64,000 nucleotides of DNA from Hyalangium gracile. GTDB taxonomy: Bacteria; Myxococcota; Myxococcia; Myxococcales; Myxococcaceae. Below are positions 27,777 to 36,422 of the stretch, one piece after another. Where the stretch lies: positions 34,057 to 98,056 of the forward strand of contig NZ_JAHXBG010000038.1 of the NCBI RefSeq assembly GCF_020103725.1, in the 5' to 3' direction. Each line of letters starts with the position of its first letter. The first letter of the stretch is position 1. The notes below the pieces were generated by a model. That model ran no database searches, was not told the DNA's origin, and saw only the letters and a program-made list of their open reading frames with translations. The position numbers and the translations under genes were made by a program.

Positions 27777-27877
27777 GGTCCGCGCCGATGGCGAGTGTTT
27801 GCATAGCCCGCCTGCACCTCGCCTCTTCTCGTTATGGTGGCGCACTGACTGCATCGCCAGGAACGAGGACGTCCAGG

Positions 27878-28921
27878 ATGAGACACCTTCTGATTCTTTC
27901 GTGCATCGTGGTTGCTACAGCAGCCTGGGCGTCCGAGCCCACTCCGACTCCCCAACCCGCCCAGGTGCCCGCGCCCACCCGAGCCAGGGCCGCCGTGAGA
28001 GCACCTCCCTGTCAGCCCCAGGCTCCCGAGCGGAAGGTCTGGCCGCAGGGCACGCTGCTGTGGGGGACGGGGCGCAAGGACGAGCAGAGCGAGACGAGCA
28101 GCATCCTGGCCTCGGTCGACTTGAGGAGTATGCGGCTCGGGGCGGCAACGGTGAAAGGCGCGCGCCTGGAGGAGGGGAGACTGGTGGCGCCATCGCGCAA
28201 ACCCGAGGAGCTCGTCGGCGCGGTGCTGCAGGGCCGCTCGAGTGACGGTCAACCCGTGGAGGTGGCGCTGTGCGGAGTGGAGGAGGCCGCGGAGGAGCCC
28301 GCCATGCGGTGGTATCGGATCCAGATCTGGAACGCGGAGACCTCGACCTGGGAGAACCCGTGCCTGGCGACCCACCGCGTGCCCTCGCCCCGAGCGTTGG
28401 CGGTGCCGGGCGTGTGGGACGAGCAGGGCGCGCGGCATGCGCGGGCCGGGCAGTTCACCTTCGCCTGCGAGAACGGGGTGATCTCCAAGTGCATCGGGTG
28501 GGGCTACAAGCCTTGGGGCAAGAAGGCGGGCCAGTCGCTGGAAGAGCTGCATCAGGCCTGCACGCGGATGGCGCGAGCGGACTACTGCGGGAACGGACGC
28601 AGCCACACGCGAGAGGACATGCCGATCGACATGTACGACGGGCTGGCGGTGCTGTCGCGGACGAGGGAGGCGGTGGCGGGCTGGGAGCCGGGGCGGGCCT
28701 CCTTCGAGGCCGCATGGACGGGCGACGGCGCGTGGTGCCTCTCGCGGACGCGAGATGGGAGCGCGGTGGAGCTCATCCTGGAGGAATGTCCCGCCCGCTT
28801 CGAGGCCGCGGAGAAGGACCTGGGGGAGGGTGACCGCTGCCAGGTACTCCGCAAGGGGGCTGGCGCCAGCGCGGTGCTGCTGCGAAATCGCTCGTACGAG
28901 AGGAGCGCTCCACGGCCATGA
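27878..28921 (+). CDS. exported ADYC-domain protein
   Basis: A 347-residue protein with a signal peptide (about 1-18, MRHLLILSCIVVATAAWA) and a Pro/Ala-rich linker. The later domain carries the ADYC motif at 234-237 within ARADYCGNGRSHTREDMPID, followed by MYDG. This matches the ADYC domain known mainly from myxobacterial proteins of unknown function. Several paired Cys suggest disulfides outside the cytoplasm. The ATG at 27878 is chosen for its AGGACGTCCAGG site and signal peptide. The stop overlaps the TPR-CHAT start (ATGA), implying the two products work together, possibly as substrate and protease. Confidence 0.78.
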   Translation: MRHLLILSCIVVATAAWASEPTPTPQPAQVPAPTRARAAVRAPPCQPQAPERKVWPQGTLLWGTGRKDEQSETSSILASVDLRSMRLGAATVKGARLEEGRLVAPSRKPEELVGAVLQGRSSDGQPVEVALCGVEEAAEEPAMRWYRIQIWNAETSTWENPCLATHRVPSPRALAVPGVWDEQGARHARAGQFTFACENGVISKCIGWGYKPWGKKAGQSLEELHQACTRMARADYCGNGRSHTREDMPIDMYDGLAVLSRTREAVAGWEPGRASFEAAWTGDGAWCLSRTRDGSAVELILEECPARFEAAEKDLGEGDRCQVLRKGAGASAVLLRNRSYERSAPRP

Positions 28922-31900
28922 AGAGACGCATTCGGCGAGCCCTGGTGAAGACCGCGTGGCTGCTCCTGAGCTGCGTGGCGTGCGCCACGGTGGACACAGG
29001 GGGAGCAGACCCACGCCTGAGCGAGGCGCGGCAGGCCTACGAGCAAGGCCAGCAGCAGCGGGTGGCGGGCCACTACGTGGAGGCGGCGGCGGCGGCCCAG
29101 CGCGCGCTGGAGCTCCGGGAGGCCGTGCTCGGGGACAAGCATCCAGACGTAGCCCAGTGCCTCCTGCTGCTCGGGAGCATTCACCTGATGCAGGCGAACT
29201 ACGCGCGAGCCGAGCCCCTGCTCCAGCGTGCACTCGCGATCCGTGAAGCAGCCTTGGGGCCGCGCCACCGGGACGTCGCCGAGTCGCTCAACGCGCTCGG
29301 AACCCTCTCCCTGAAGCAGGGGCATCCCGAGCAGGCCGAGTCGTTGTACCGGCGGGCGCTCGAGATACGGGAGGAGGTGCTGGGCAAGGACCACCCGGAG
29401 GTGGCCTCCCTGCTGAACAATCTGGGCAATCTCGCCTTGATGCAGGGCCAGCTCGCCAGGGCCGCGGCGATCCACGAACGAGCGCTCGCCGCGCGGGAGA
29501 AGGCCCTCCCCAGGAATCATCCGGACATCGCCTTCTCGCTCAACAACCTCGCCAGCGTCTACATCAAGCAGGGTCAGTACGCGCGCACCGAGCCGCTGTA
29601 TGAGCGTGCGATCGCGATCAAGGAAGAGACCCGCGGCAAGGACCATCCTGAAGTCGCCCAGTCGCTCAACAACCTCGCCAATGCCTACGTGCACCAGGGA
29701 AAGTACCCGCGGGCCGAGTCGCTCTACCGGCGCGCCATCGCGATCTGGACCGCGGCGTTCGGTGAGAAGCACCCCGCCATCGCCGACGCGCTCTACAACC
29801 TCTCCAACCTCGCCATCAATCAGGGGCATTACGCACAGGCGGAGCCGCTGCTCCAGCGCACGCTCGCGATTCAGGAAGAGCTCCTGGGCAAGAACCACTC
29901 CGAGCTGGTGGATGTGCTCAACGTGCTCTCCCAGCTCGCCACCATGCAAGGGCAGTACGAGCGCGGAGTCCCGTTCTCGCTGCGGGCCATCGAGATCTGT
30001 CAGGCGACGCTCGGAGAGCTCGATCCCAAGGTCGCCTATTCGCTGTCTGGCCTGGCCAGCCTCTACGCGGAGCAGGGCAGGTACGCGCAGGCGGAGTCCT
30101 TGTATGAGCGGACCGTGGCGGTTCGGGAGCAGGCGCTCGGGAAGGACCATCCGGAGGTCGCCGCGGCGCTCGACAGCCTCGCCAACGTCTACGTGGCGCA
30201 GGGGCTCCTCGCCCGAGCCGAGCCGCTGCATCTGCGGGCGCTGGCCATCCGCGAGCAGGAGCTCGGCGGGAATCACCCCAATGTGGCCCGCTCGCTCCAC
30301 GATCTCGCGATGCTCTATTTCCACCAGGGGCAGTACGCCCGGGCCGAGCCGCTGCATCAGAGGGCGCTGGAGATTCGGGAGGCGATCCTGGGTGGGGCGC
30401 ATCCGGATGTCGCCGAGTCGCTCCAGGGCATGGCCCTTCTGCGCGTCGCGCAGCGGCGCCTTGCCGACGCGCTGCCGCTCTTCGAGAGAGCCCTCGCCGT
30501 CTCGGAGGCGCACCTGCGCCAGGAGGTCTTCGGCTTCTCCGGGCGAGGCCTGGAGAGCTTCCTGCAACTGCTCCGCAGGAGTGAGGAGCAGCTCTATGCG
30601 CTCGCCCGGGCTCACCCGGACGATGCACGGGTTCGGCGTCTCGCGCTGACCGCCGCCCTCCTTCGCAAGGGCCGCTCCGTGGAAGAGCTCGCCGGCACCT
30701 CCCAGATCGTCTCGCGGAGCCTGGCGCCGGAGGGGCGCGAGGCCTTCGAGCTGTTGCGTGCCTTGCGCACGCGCATCGCGGAGGAGTCGCTCGCGGGGCC
30801 GGGCTCGCGTTCGCTCGCCGAGTACCAACAGCAGCTCAAGGAGCTCGTTGGCCGGAGTGATGCCCTCGAGGCCGACCTCGCCCGGCGCTCGGCGCCACTG
30901 CGTGCGCATGCCGCGCGGCCAGCTCCCGCCGAGCTCGTGGATCGCGTCGCGGCGACGCTCCCCCAGGACGGCGCGCTCATCGAGTTCGTGGCCTACGATG
31001 ACCGCCCGATCGTTTCCGGCACTGTGGCCCCGGCCCCGTCGAGCGCGAGCAGGCCGCGCTACCTCGCGCTCCTGCTCTTCGCGGGTGGCCGCACGCATGC
31101 CGTCGATCTCGGTCCAGCCGAGGCCCTGGACAGCGTCGCCTCGCGGCTGCATCGCGTGCTGGCGCGTCGCGTGAGCGACTACGCGTCCGCCTCCAAGGCG
31201 CTCTACTCGCTGGCCTTCCGTCCCCTGGTGCCGCGGCTCGAGAAGATGAGGCGCTTGTTTCTCTCGACGGACGGGCAGCTCTCACTCGTGCCCTTCGGTG
31301 TGCTGCACGATGGCCGCCGCCTGGTCGAGGATGGCTTCGAGCTCTCCTATCTCACCTCGGGAAGAGACCTGCTGCCTCGTTCCGAGGAGGCCGCTTCCGG
31401 CGACTCGGTCGTCGTCGTGGCGGACCCCGACTTCGATGCTCCTCCCGCGGTCGGCTCGGGGCTCGCGAAGGCTGTCACCGGCGAGCGCTCGGGGGCGCTG
31501 GAGCGCTTCTTCTCCGACATGCGCGCGGCGGGCGGGGACCAGCCATTCCTGCCGCTACCTGGGACTCGCAAGGAGGCGGAGGCCATCCAGCGCATGTTCC
31601 CGCGGGCGCAGCTGCTGCTGGGCCGGGAAGCGACGAAGGAGGCGCTGCTGACGCTGCGCACGCCAGGAATCCTCCATGTCGCCACCCACGGCTTCTTCCG
31701 GGAGGATGCCCCCGTCACGGCCGGCACTCGCGCCGTGGGGGCCTGCTGCGCGCTCAGCGAGGCGGACAGATCGCCGCGCCTTCCGGATCCCCTGCTGCGC
31801 TCGTACCTGGTGCTGGCGGGAGCGCGGGCTTCGGCCACACAGCCTGGCGGAGCTGGCAGGGAGGACTCCCTGGTGACGGCGCTGGAGCTGGCGGGGCTCG

Positions 31901-32250
31901 ATCTGTGGGGCACCCAGCTCGTGGTGCTGTCGGCCTGCGACACGGGCCTGGGTGACATCAAGCGGGGCCAGGGCGTCTACGGCCTGCGCCGCGCATTCGT
32001 GATGGCGGGGGCTGAGGCGGTGGTGGCGAGCCTGTGGAGCGTCAATGACGAGACGACGCGGGAGTTCATGGAGGGCTACTACCGCAACCTGTTGGCGGGG
32101 CAGGGGCGCATCACGGCGCTGCGCGAGGCCATGCGGACGCTGCGCCGGAAGCACCCGCATCCCTACTTCTGGGCGCCCTTCATCGCCATTGGCCAGGACA
32201 CACCGCTGCGCGGGCTGACGCCGAGCGCCGAGCGGCCGCCTGCCCCCTGA
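28918..32250 (+). CDS. TPR-CHAT protein, caspase-like protease, probable lipoprotein
   Basis: A 1110-residue protein with an N-terminal signal ending in LLLSC (Cys19 possible lipid site). About twelve 42-residue kinesin-light-chain-type TPRs follow (about 35-560, each with AEPLxxRALxIRE). A helical linker leads to a C-terminal CHAT domain (about 780-1100). The catalytic dyad is intact: His924 in HVATHGFF and Cys1007 in LSACDTG. CHAT domains are caspase/separase-like peptidases, and TPRs commonly select partners. It is coupled to the ADYC gene and follows the kinase fusion. No CRISPR or gasdermin-like gene is nearby, so its target is unknown. Confidence 0.9.
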   Translation: MKRRIRRALVKTAWLLLSCVACATVDTGGADPRLSEARQAYEQGQQQRVAGHYVEAAAAAQRALELREAVLGDKHPDVAQCLLLLGSIHLMQANYARAEPLLQRALAIREAALGPRHRDVAESLNALGTLSLKQGHPEQAESLYRRALEIREEVLGKDHPEVASLLNNLGNLALMQGQLARAAAIHERALAAREKALPRNHPDIAFSLNNLASVYIKQGQYARTEPLYERAIAIKEETRGKDHPEVAQSLNNLANAYVHQGKYPRAESLYRRAIAIWTAAFGEKHPAIADALYNLSNLAINQGHYAQAEPLLQRTLAIQEELLGKNHSELVDVLNVLSQLATMQGQYERGVPFSLRAIEICQATLGELDPKVAYSLSGLASLYAEQGRYAQAESLYERTVAVREQALGKDHPEVAAALDSLANVYVAQGLLARAEPLHLRALAIREQELGGNHPNVARSLHDLAMLYFHQGQYARAEPLHQRALEIREAILGGAHPDVAESLQGMALLRVAQRRLADALPLFERALAVSEAHLRQEVFGFSGRGLESFLQLLRRSEEQLYALARAHPDDARVRRLALTAALLRKGRSVEELAGTSQIVSRSLAPEGREAFELLRALRTRIAEESLAGPGSRSLAEYQQQLKELVGRSDALEADLARRSAPLRAHAARPAPAELVDRVAATLPQDGALIEFVAYDDRPIVSGTVAPAPSSASRPRYLALLLFAGGRTHAVDLGPAEALDSVASRLHRVLARRVSDYASASKALYSLAFRPLVPRLEKMRRLFLSTDGQLSLVPFGVLHDGRRLVEDGFELSYLTSGRDLLPRSEEAASGDSVVVVADPDFDAPPAVGSGLAKAVTGERSGALERFFSDMRAAGGDQPFLPLPGTRKEAEAIQRMFPRAQLLLGREATKEALLTLRTPGILHVATHGFFREDAPVTAGTRAVGACCALSEADRSPRLPDPLLRSYLVLAGARASATQPGGAGREDSLVTALELAGLDLWGTQLVVLSACDTGLGDIKRGQGVYGLRRAFVMAGAEAVVASLWSVNDETTREFMEGYYRNLLAGQGRITALREAMRTLRRKHPHPYFWAPFIAIGQDTPLRGLTPSAERPPAP

Positions 32251-32368
32251 GCGGCTTCATCCCAGGAAAGTTCCGCCTGGACGGGAAAGAGGAAGCGGCC
32301 TGCATAGCTGGCTCGCGGCGCGTCTCCTCCATTTTGCGCACTTCGCGTTTCCTCTCAGGAGATGGCTG

Positions 32369-33121
32369 ATGGTCAGGATGTCGTGGGTCGTTCCCGTGCT
32401 GTTCACCCTTCCTCTCTTGGGCTGCGGAGGCATCCAGGAACCGGACGTCCAGGAAGCTGGGCAGGAGAGTCTCGCGCGGGTCGGCGAGGTCCAACAGGCG
32501 CTCGTCCGGTCCTGCACGGGTGACCTGGACTGCAACATCTACGCGAATTGCTCCTGCATCAGCGGCACGTGCCAGGGCGGCGAGCCCGAGATCTGCGGCG
32601 CCCCCCCGCAGCGCACGTGCACGAGCGGCGCGAACTGTCGCTCGGGCTGCTACTGCTCGGGGGGCTACTGCAAGGATCCCGGGGGCGCCTACACCGACTA
32701 CTGTGCCAGGCCGCCACCGGATGCGTACGAGGCCGACAACACCGCGCAGACCGCCGCGGCCTACCTGGGCACACCGCAGACCGGCCACACCTTCCATGAG
32801 GTGGGAGACGTGGACTGGGTGGTCGTCTACGTTGCTTCCGCCGCGCAGGTGACGTTCGAGACCTACGACATCGGAGGGTCGGACACGGTCATGAAGCTCT
32901 ACGCCTACAACGCCAGCACTGGTGGCGTGGGGAGCCTCCTGGCCACGAACGACAACAAGTGCGCCTGGGGTTGGCCTTACGACGTGAACTGCCTGGGCTC
33001 CAAGATCGTCCGCAGCGTCCCGGCCCAGTCCGCCTTCTTCGTGCGCATCGAGAACAAGTCTACGGGGTCCTTGAACGTGTACAGCCCGGGCCCGCCGAGC
33101 TACAGCCTGAGGATCTTCTAG
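32369..33121 (+). CDS. Cys-rich lipoprotein with PPC-like domain
   Basis: A 250-residue exported lipoprotein; the lipobox LPLLGC places the lipid-bearing Cys at 19. Residues 48-112 form a Cys-rich module (about 13 Cys, several as CxC or Cx4-6C). A beta-rich C-terminal domain with DVDWVVVYV and SDTVMKLY resembles pre-peptidase C-terminal (PPC) domains that bind ligands outside the cell. A CAGGAGA site precedes the ATG; a second ATG lies 9 bases later. It ends the accessory island, 118 bases after the CHAT gene. Confidence 0.8.
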   Translation: MVRMSWVVPVLFTLPLLGCGGIQEPDVQEAGQESLARVGEVQQALVRSCTGDLDCNIYANCSCISGTCQGGEPEICGAPPQRTCTSGANCRSGCYCSGGYCKDPGGAYTDYCARPPPDAYEADNTAQTAAAYLGTPQTGHTFHEVGDVDWVVVYVASAAQVTFETYDIGGSDTVMKLYAYNASTGGVGSLLATNDNKCAWGWPYDVNCLGSKIVRSVPAQSAFFVRIENKSTGSLNVYSPGPPSYSLRIF

Positions 33122-33142
33122 AGGCGCGCAGCCTTCCGAGAG

Positions 33143-33165
33143 GGGCCCCAGCTCACCCGGGGCCC
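33143..33165. terminator. terminator hairpin between lipoprotein gene and dnaB
   Basis: Inverted repeat GGGCCCC/GGGGCCC with a 9-base loop in the gap between convergent genes, followed by a short TT. Likely serves both directions. Confidence 0.55.
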
Positions 33166-33198
33166 TTGCTCGGCGGGGCGTGCCGGGCTCGGGCGCCC

Positions 33199-34572
33199 TT
33201 ACTGGAAGTCGCCCCGGGCGCGGCTCTCGAAGCGGGTGAACTCCGCGAGGAACACCAGCTCGATCGAGCCCACCGGGCCGTTACGCTGCTTGGCGATGAC
33301 GAGCTCCACGGGGATGGCGCTGCGGGACTTGGCGGCCTCCTCGCCATCGCCCCCTTCCTCCTCCTCGCGGTGGATGAACATCACCACGTCCGCGTCCTGC
33401 TCGATGGAGCCGGACTCGCGCAAGTCGCTGAGCATCGGCTTGCCGCCCTTGCGCTCCTCCACCTTACGGTTGAGCTGGCTCAGGGCGATGATGGGCACCT
33501 CCAGCTCCTTGGCCAGCTGCTTGAGCGAGCGGGAGATCTCGCTGACTTCCAGCTGGCGGCTCTCCACCTTGCCCTTCTGGTGCATCAGCTGGAGGTAGTC
33601 GATCACGATCAGCGACAGCCGCGGATCCTTCTGCTTGAGCCGCCGCGCCTTGGCGCGCAGGTCGAACGGTGACAGGCCGCCCGTGTCGTCGATGTAGATG
33701 GGGGCGTTGTAGAGCTTGCCCGCCATCTCCTGGAACTTCTCCTCGTCGTTCTGGGTGAGCCGGCCGCCGCGCAGCTTCTTCATGTCCACGCGCGCGCTGG
33801 AGGCCAGCAGACGCATCAGCAGCTGGTCGGCGGGCATTTCCAGGCTGAAGATGGCCACCGCCTTGGGGTCCTCCTCCAGCGCCGCGTGCATCGCGATGTT
33901 CATCGCCAGCGACGTCTTGCCGATGCCGGGGCGCGCCGCGAGGATGATGAGCTCGCCGGCGTGCAGGCCCGTGAGCTGGTTGTCCAGATCGATGTAGCCG
34001 GTGGACAGGCCCGTCACGCCCGAGGACGAGGCCTTCATCTTGTCGAGCAGCTCGAGCGTCTGCTCCATCAGCTCGCTGACAGGGCGGAGATCGCCCTCGC
34101 GCCGCTTCTCGGCCAGGTTGAAGAGCTTGCGCTCGGACTCGTCGAGCACCACCTCGACGTCGCCCGACTCCTGGCTGGCCATCTCCATGATCTCGCGGCC
34201 GACCTTCGCCAGCCGCCGCCGGAGCGCCTGATCCCGGACGATCTGCGCGTACTGCACCGCGTTGTGGGTGAAGGGGACGCCCTGGTCCAGCGTCATCAGG
34301 TACGCCGGCCCGCCCACCGCGGCCAGGTTCCCCAGCACCTTCAGCTCCTCCGCGAGCGTCAGGTGGTCCACCTGCCGCTGGGTGGCGTCCAGCTTGAGCA
34401 TCGCGGCGAAGATCGCGCCGTGCTGCGGGCTGGAGAAGTCGTCGGGGTGGACCACCTCGCCCACGTTGGCGATGAGGGTGTTGTCCGCCAGCACGGCGCC
34501 GAGCACCGCACGCTCCGCGGCCAGGTCCTCGAGGACCTTCCGCCCTTCACTACCATCGAGCACGTTCGACAT
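33199..34572 (-). CDS. dnaB: replicative DNA helicase
   Basis: A 457-residue hexameric helicase that unwinds DNA at the replication fork. The N-terminal primase-interacting domain has AAERAVLGAVLADN. The RecA-like ATPase has AARPGIGKTSLAMN (Walker A) and LIVIDYLQLM (Walker B), then LSQLNRKVEERKGGKPMLSD (quoted as a landmark). The ATG at 34572 gives MSNVLDGSEG. It lies last in the conserved rpsF-rpsR-rplI-dnaB order, but a strong terminator after rplI suggests its own promoter or regulated read-through. Confidence 0.97.
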   Translation of the reverse strand: MSNVLDGSEGRKVLEDLAAERAVLGAVLADNTLIANVGEVVHPDDFSSPQHGAIFAAMLKLDATQRQVDHLTLAEELKVLGNLAAVGGPAYLMTLDQGVPFTHNAVQYAQIVRDQALRRRLAKVGREIMEMASQESGDVEVVLDESERKLFNLAEKRREGDLRPVSELMEQTLELLDKMKASSSGVTGLSTGYIDLDNQLTGLHAGELIILAARPGIGKTSLAMNIAMHAALEEDPKAVAIFSLEMPADQLLMRLLASSARVDMKKLRGGRLTQNDEEKFQEMAGKLYNAPIYIDDTGGLSPFDLRAKARRLKQKDPRLSLIVIDYLQLMHQKGKVESRQLEVSEISRSLKQLAKELEVPIIALSQLNRKVEERKGGKPMLSDLRESGSIEQDADVVMFIHREEEEGGDGEEAAKSRSAIPVELVIAKQRNGPVGSIELVFLAEFTRFESRARGDFQ

Positions 34573-34606
34573 GATGCAGCCCCACTCTACAGGTCGTCCC
34601 GCCGGC

Positions 34607-34644
34607 AAAAAAAGAGGGCCACCGGGTATGCCCGGCGGCCCTCT
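34607..34644 (-). terminator. intrinsic terminator downstream of rplI
   Basis: On the minus strand, stem AGAGGGCC...GGCCCTCT with an inner CCGGG/CCCGG pairing and a short loop is followed directly by seven T residues (the A-run at 34607-34613). This is a textbook rho-independent terminator placed inside the operon before dnaB. Confidence 0.85.
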
Positions 34645-34668
34645 AGGCTGCTGAGGTAGGAGCCCCCG

Positions 34669-35112
34669 TTACTCGGGGATGACGTCCACCTTGATCTTCG
34701 CCACCACGTCGCGGTGCAGCCGCAGCTCCACCTCGTGGTTGCCCACCGTCTTGATGGGCTCGGGCAGGTGGATGCCGCGGCGGTCCACCTGCTGGCCCTG
34801 GGCGGCCAGCGCCTCGGCGATGTCCAGCGCGGTGACGGAGCCGAACAGCTTGTCCTGCTCGCCCACCTTGCGCTTGATGCTCACCTTGACGGAGCCGATC
34901 TTCTTGGCCAGCTCCTCGGCGGCGCCCTTCAGCTTGGCGTTGCGCGCGGAGATGACGCCCTTCTCGTGCTCCAGCTGGCGGATGTTCTGCTCGTTGGCGA
35001 GCACCGCCTTCTTGCGGGGCAGCAGGTAGTTGCGCCCGAAGCCGTCCTTGACGGTGACGAGCTCCCCGGACTTGCCGAGGCCGTCGATGTCTTCACGAAG
35101 AATGACCTTCAT
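34669..35112 (-). CDS. rplI: 50S ribosomal protein L9
   Basis: A 147-residue large-subunit protein with the L9 start MKVILREDIDGLGKSGELVTV (shown to 20: MKVILREDIDGLGKSGELVT) and the signature GFGRNYLLPRKKA. A long connecting helix leads to the C-terminal RNA-binding domain. Length is standard. It follows rpsR by 30 bases and ends at an intrinsic terminator. Confidence 0.97.
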   Translation of the reverse strand: MKVILREDIDGLGKSGELVTVKDGFGRNYLLPRKKAVLANEQNIRQLEHEKGVISARNAKLKGAAEELAKKIGSVKVSIKRKVGEQDKLFGSVTALDIAEALAAQGQQVDRRGIHLPEPIKTVGNHEVELRLHRDVVAKIKVDVIPE

Positions 35113-35142
35113 GTGCTGTCTCCAGAAGTACCGGACGGGCGA

Positions 35143-35547
35143 CTAGCCCACCATGGCGTTGTAGGGGAGGAGCGCCAGGCCGCGGGCGCGCTTGATGGCC
35201 ACCGCCACCTCGCGCTGGTGCTTGGCGCAGTTGCCGGAGATGCGGCGGGGGATGATCTTGCCGCGCTCGGTGACGAAGTACTTCAGCGTCGCCTGGTCCT
35301 TGAAGTCCACCTTGGTGTTCTTCTCGGCGCAGAAGCGGCAGACCTTCTTGCGGCCGAAGCCGCGCCCGCCGCGCTTGTCGTCATCCATGCCGCCGCCGCG
35401 GTCGCCGCGATCGCCACCGCGATCCCGATCACCGCCGCGATCACCACCGAAGCCACCGCGATCGCCGCCGCCGAAGCCGCGGCCGCCACCACCACCGCCG
35501 GAGCGCGTGGGAGCCGCGGAAGTCGTCTTGTTATCCGTACCGTTCAT
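35143..35547 (-). CDS. rpsR: 30S ribosomal protein S18 with Gly/Arg/Asp-rich N-terminal extension
   Basis: The C-terminal 70 residues are normal S18: [32 protein letters not shown] and [19 protein letters not shown]. The first 65 residues are an added low-complexity segment of GGDRG/GGFGG/RGGD repeats, making 134 residues against the usual 75-90. It is cotranscribed with rpsF, the partner S18 binds on the 30S platform. The extension resembles RGG-type RNA-binding tails. The Cys pair could bind zinc. Confidence 0.96.
   Translation of the reverse strand: MNGTDNKTTSAAPTRSGGGGGGRGFGGGDRGGFGGDRGGDRDRGGDRGDRGGGMDDDKRGGRGFGRKKVCRFCAEKNTKVDFKDQATLKYFVTERGKIIPRRISGNCAKHQREVAVAIKRARGLALLPYNAMVG
35388..35506. 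repeat. low-complexity GATCGCGGT-type repeats inside rpsR
   Basis: Short 9-12-base units based on gatcgcggt/ggcgatcgc (minus-strand sense) encode the GGDRG-type repeats of the S18 extension. All are in frame; copy number could vary by slippage. Confidence 0.75.
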
Positions 35548-35592
35548 GAGCGTTCTCGTTCTCGAAAGGGTCCGTGGAAGACCGAAGGGCGC

Positions 35593-36063
35593 TTAGGCCT
35601 CCTCGGTGCCCTCCTCCTCCGCCTCGCCAGCCTCGTCCACCGGCTCGCCGCGGAAGGAGGCCTCGCGCTCGGGAGCGCCCGGACGGGTCTCCTCGACGTC
35701 GCCCGCCATCTTCACGTCCTCGAGCACCGGCCGGGACTCGGGGTCCACCTCGTCCGCCAGCTTCACGGACAGGTAGCGCGTCACCTCGTCCAGGTTGCGC
35801 AGGTTGCGCTCCACCTCGGCCACCAGCTTGGAGTTGCCCAGGTAGTGGGTGTGGACGTAGATGGCGCGGGGCTGCTTGGCGATGGGGTACAGCGTCTTCT
35901 TCTTGCCCCACACCGTGAAGCGGATGACCTTGCCACCCTCGCGGCTGACGATGCCGCGGACGCGCTCCTTGAGGCGGTCCACGTTGTCGTCGGTCAGGTC
36001 GGGCTTGACCAGGAAGATGGTCTCGTACTCACGAAGCCGCACCGCGGCCTGTGTCTCAGCCAT
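35593..36063 (-). CDS. rpsF: 30S ribosomal protein S6
   Basis: A 156-residue S6 with LREYETIFLVKPDLTDDNVD and the RNA/S18-binding surface around GKKKTLYPIAKQPRAIYVH. It is followed by an acidic C-terminal tail (Glu-rich, about 105-156) longer than in many bacteria. The ATG at 36063 is preceded by GGGGAGAG; the in-frame extension upstream is not coding-like. First gene of the rpsF-rpsR-rplI unit. Confidence 0.96.
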   Translation of the reverse strand: MAETQAAVRLREYETIFLVKPDLTDDNVDRLKERVRGIVSREGGKVIRFTVWGKKKTLYPIAKQPRAIYVHTHYLGNSKLVAEVERNLRNLDEVTRYLSVKLADEVDPESRPVLEDVKMAGDVEETRPGAPEREASFRGEPVDEAGEAEEEGTEEA

Positions 36064-36422
36064 GTTTTCTCTCCCCTTGGGGTCGAGTGCCCCCCGGCCA
36101 ATCCGGGGAGCGGGGAAACGGTCGTAGCGCCTCGGAGGCTCTACGCCGGGGACGGGAAACAGCGCGCCCGTCACCTTCGCGCTTCGTCCCGTGCGAACAC
36201 GGGAAGATGGAAAAGAACATCCCCGACCACCCGGTAGGTGGGAGGGGAGGGGTCTTCTACGAGGGGGCACCCCCCAAGTCAAGGCGGAGGTAGCCGCCTG
36301 CCCGGCAGGCAAGCCCAGAGGGTGGGGCAGCCCTCCGGGCGGCGTGGCCCCGGGCCATCACATCCCCGCGCCTCGGACTCCAGTCATGGCTGAAAAACCC
36401 ACCCATTTTCGAGGTCATTTTC
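36064..36422. other. 359-base divergent intergenic region, rpsF leader and promoter of repeat protein
   Basis: No gene seen. On the rpsF side the leader holds inverted repeats CCCCGG/CCGGGG near 36095-36112 and GTAGCGCCTC/GAGGCTCTAC-type pairing at 36124-36144. These could form an S6:S18-binding autoregulatory leader, but I cannot match the known motif base by base. Farther on is a perfect GCCTGCC/GGCAGGC hairpin at 36296-36310. A GAGG site at 36411-36414 serves the next gene. An ATG at 36386 is out of frame with it. Confidence 0.4.

Noticed and set aside
23841..27854. Long minus-strand frame opposite the kinase fusion
   Set aside because: It has no recognisable domain, while the + strand shows all kinase, P-loop and FGE motifs.
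28582..31152. Long minus-strand frame opposite the TPR-CHAT gene
   Set aside because: Its apparent repeats are the antisense of TPR codons; no independent start or ribosome site.
28918..32250. CRISPR-associated TPR-CHAT (Craspase-type) system
   Set aside because: No CRISPR array and no cas gene in the window; the protein has an export signal.
36386..36422. ATG at 36386 as start of the repeat protein
   Set aside because: It is in a different frame from the gene starting at 36423.
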